Shown here: positions 61,701 through 64,000 of the stretch, one piece after another
Position numbering within the stretch: position 1 is the stretch's first letter
How the letters are laid out: every line of letters starts with the position of its first letter
Source of the DNA: Anthopleura xanthogrammica
Lineage: Eukaryota; Cnidaria; Anthozoa; Actiniaria; Actiniidae
NCBI GenBank assembly: GCA_964019055.1
Contig: OZ025210.1
Coordinates: 5,705,047-5,769,046, forward strand
Direction: 5' to 3'
Length of the DNA: 64,000 bases
The notes under the pieces: generated by a model
Databases searched by the model: none
Told to the model about the DNA's origin: nothing
Seen by the model: the letters and a program-made list of their open reading frames with translations, nothing else
Made by a program: the position numbers and the translations under genes

Positions 61701-63225
61701 TCTTGAGCTTCTTAACTCGGTGGTAGGGGTGAGGGGTAAGTAGACCCCGAGGGGGGAGGGGAGAGGGGAGTGAATGAGAGAGCCATGGGGCAAGAGGAGA
61801 AAGGACTGAGAATCCAATTTATATTTAGACGCACGTAGTTCAACTTTCCTGCAATTGAAAATTTTCGAACTTTTTTTCTCTAAAAGCAAAATGATAACGA
61901 GTTCTCTTTTCTTTACACTTTCGTTCTTTTTTGTTATATGTGCTTTTTGTGGCCTATATTTTTATCATTCGGACTCAAAATGCTGAAATCAGTAGCCTTT
62001 GAACTTACACGTTATACGATCAACAGGTGGCCTCCTGATCAAAATATTTTCTTTTATTTTCAAGTATGTTACGTAAAATGTCAAGAATGATCGCTGTGTT
62101 TTGAACAACAGAAATGCTAGCTATGCGTAGACTGTATTGTTTTTACTTTTGACGAATTTGGGTTCACTACATGAAACTTTTAGTGAATAGACCTCCTACT
62201 CTGACCTACTGACGTCTGAGACGCAGTGTGCCGTGAGGATCGAAGTATGCCTTCAGTGCTTGTGCAGTTACATGGGTCTATTGTAGACCGTGGATAAATC
62301 AGCGAGATGGAGTGCCAAACAAATAGACAGTGACCCAACAAAATAGACCCACAACTATAATCGAGAATTTGCCGTTCACATTACGAATGGACTCTTTTAA
62401 CAAGTTAAAAGAAAGCGGTTGCTGTAATTCTGCTAGCCGCGTGGATACCTTAGGATCAACCTTCTATCTGCTTTTCGCATTTACGTCGCCTCGGAATTCG
62501 TGTTTTCTTTTCTTAATAGACCAGATATGAAAAGAGCTTATTCTTCCACAACTTAAAATTGTGTCGATTCAATGCGAACACGTGGAATTCAGTGCTTCAA
62601 TGACTCGTTCTATCCCATTGATCCGTTTCCTTGCTTCAACTATTTCCTTTCTTCCTTTTCCCTTTATCCCACAGAAGGAATCCACCAATCAAGGTCTCTA
62701 ACATCAACAATTGGTTCACTATATATAACATATGGGCTTCAGTTTTCCCCACTTCGTTGCGTTCAAATTCCTTCTCATCTCTTCTCTCTACCTCTACTTT
62801 CGTTCCTTCCTTCTCTTTCCCATCAAAATGAAGACAGGCAGATGTCATTATCTAGAACTATTTTATTTAATATTCAGTGATTTCTGCTACTAAGCATACA
62901 GGTGAGGCGTTCTCTTCAGTAAATCGAATGAGACACCTTTTATATATTACTAAAACTACAGTAAATCAGTTATTCGAAAGCAAATAATCTAAATATTATT
63001 TGCGTGTTTCTCAAATAATGTCGTCTTTTTGGTTAATTTTCATAACATTTTAGTCCAGCCTGAGTTTAGGCAACTTATTTGCACCCAAGCTAGACCACAA
63101 TGCACCTTGTTTAACTAACGTAGGCTTATAAACTTGACTCTTGCTAATATAATAATTATTATACATTTTACTCACTATCTCGCTTCTGATTGACCGAGAG
63201 CCCTCAACCCTCGTGTGAACTCAAC

Positions 63226-63280
63226 ATGATAAATGTATTATCTGTAGGTTTTCACTACAGATAATACATTTATTATGTCG
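63226..63280. repeat. Perfect 23-bp-arm palindrome
   Basis: catgataaatgtattatctg tag and ctacagataatacatttatt atg are complementary around the loop gttttca. Flanking ccctcgtgtgaactcaa and gagttctctcaagg suggest it is the centre of a larger inverted-repeat element. Confidence 0.85.
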
Positions 63281-63385
63281 AGTTCTCTCAAGGTCACAAT
63301 GGAAATGGAGGTACGTTTGCTATTTTTATGAAAGCAGAATTAAATCTTTATTCTTAGTCTACAAAATGTATAATAAAAAAACAAT

Positions 63386-63534
63386 TATTGAATTCGGTTT
63401 TCGCATGATATCGTAAAATATCAAGACCTCGGCTGTCTTATCCGCCTCAGCATACGGTTTCGGCAGATAACACGGCCTTGGTCTTGATAATTTACGATAT
63501 CATCGTGCTCAACCTCATCCAATAATTGTTTAAT
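63386..63534. mobile_element. Imperfect inverted-repeat element
   Basis: caattattgaattcggtttt, cgcatgatatcgtaaaatat and caagacctcggc at the left face ccttggtcttgataatttac, gatatcatcgtgc and catccaataattg at the right, giving arms of about 50 bp. Confidence 0.75.
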
Positions 63535-64000
63535 ATTGTTTCGAAAAAAATGGCACATCAATAGAAGTCTACCCGCGACTTAGTACGATCTAACAGCCAT
63601 TTTCTATTATATTTCTTTCCGAAATAATTTACTGATCTTATGCTATGACACTTTAAATACTTTATATACAATGGTGATATACAATGATATACCGGCATTT
63701 CATGATCAGGAACCTGAGGGATTACGTCGGTAAATCGGCCGAGAAATTTGAAGTGTTTTTATACCAGGCAATGTTTTTTGCAACTTGTCCTGCAGTTCTC
63801 TAACGCGATAAAGAGTGACCTGCAATGACGATCGAAGTTTGCAAATTGTATCACACGTTTTGCGTTGCAGGTTGTAGTTTCATCGACAGGGAATATTACA
63901 CTTGTCATTCTTGAAATTTTTACAGTAATTAATTCTAAAATTAGAACATGATTTTTGCAATAGCTTCTTTACAGTTCCCTGCGTCATCTTGAAAGGCAGT

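Larger units (their letters stand above)
57421..64000. other. Gene-poor AT-rich region
   Basis: No exon with recognisable family similarity was found on either strand. Open frames are under 100 codons and without conserved composition. The part near 57600-59000 should contain the promoter of the minus-strand secreted protein if 5' exons exist; a possible one is at 58766-58798. Two palindromes near the right end are listed separately. Confidence 0.5.

Noticed and set aside
57421..64000. Search for retrovirus-like, reverse transcriptase or transposase coding remnants
   Set aside because: No catalytic motifs or long frames were found here or elsewhere in the window; all mobile elements seen are short and non-coding.

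Overview
The window is intron-rich, AT-rich animal DNA. The genes look most like those of a non-bilaterian or early-branching invertebrate. An anthozoan cnidarian such as a stony coral is my best guess, inferred from gene content, intron style and dense short non-autonomous repeats; I could not test this. There is no bacterial, viral or CRISPR content. All gene models below were built by hand by joining exons at GT-AG sites (one GC-AG) with reading-frame bookkeeping. Each of the six models closes in frame.

Layout, left to right. (1) 1306-14005 (+): a GABA-B type metabotropic receptor, 19 exons, 870 aa. Intron 7 holds a 4.4 kb 67-bp minisatellite. (2) 14535-18152 (+): an SLC4 bicarbonate transporter, 3 exons, 895 aa, with the whole membrane domain in one exon. 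(3) 19227-23640 (-): COG8, a subunit of the conserved oligomeric Golgi complex, 10 exons, 623 aa. (4) 24326-34955 (-): an NFRKB orthologue (INO80 chromatin-remodelling complex), 27 exons, 964 aa. (5) 35393-43146 (+): a MYST acetyltransferase of the KAT7/HBO1 type, 13 exons, 750 aa, which carries a double PHD finger that I do not know from vertebrate KAT7. It diverges from NFRKB across about 440 bp. (6) 45886-56551 (-): a secreted modular protein, 17 exons, 916 aa. Its order is signal peptide, IGFBP, Kazal, VWC-like, Kunitz, Kunitz, a TGF-beta/BMP type I receptor-like three-finger domain, and four VWC-type modules. I know no named family with this order. It is the best candidate for an undescribed system, probably an extracellular BMP/TGF-beta and protease regulator. 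(7) 57400-64000: no gene recognised, only AT-rich sequence and palindromes.

Introns and spacers are full of short mobile elements in several recurring families: a tRNA-headed SINE whose 3' tail has expanded into tandem arrays, a 137-bp palindromic MITE starting with tatagacccc, and at least five other inverted-repeat families. Tandem repeats have captured a splice donor (GABA-B intron 7), a splice acceptor (COG8 exon 7) and a stop codon (KAT7). Genes 4 and 5 are both chromatin regulators sharing a divergent promoter; the other neighbours show no obvious functional link, as expected for animal DNA.
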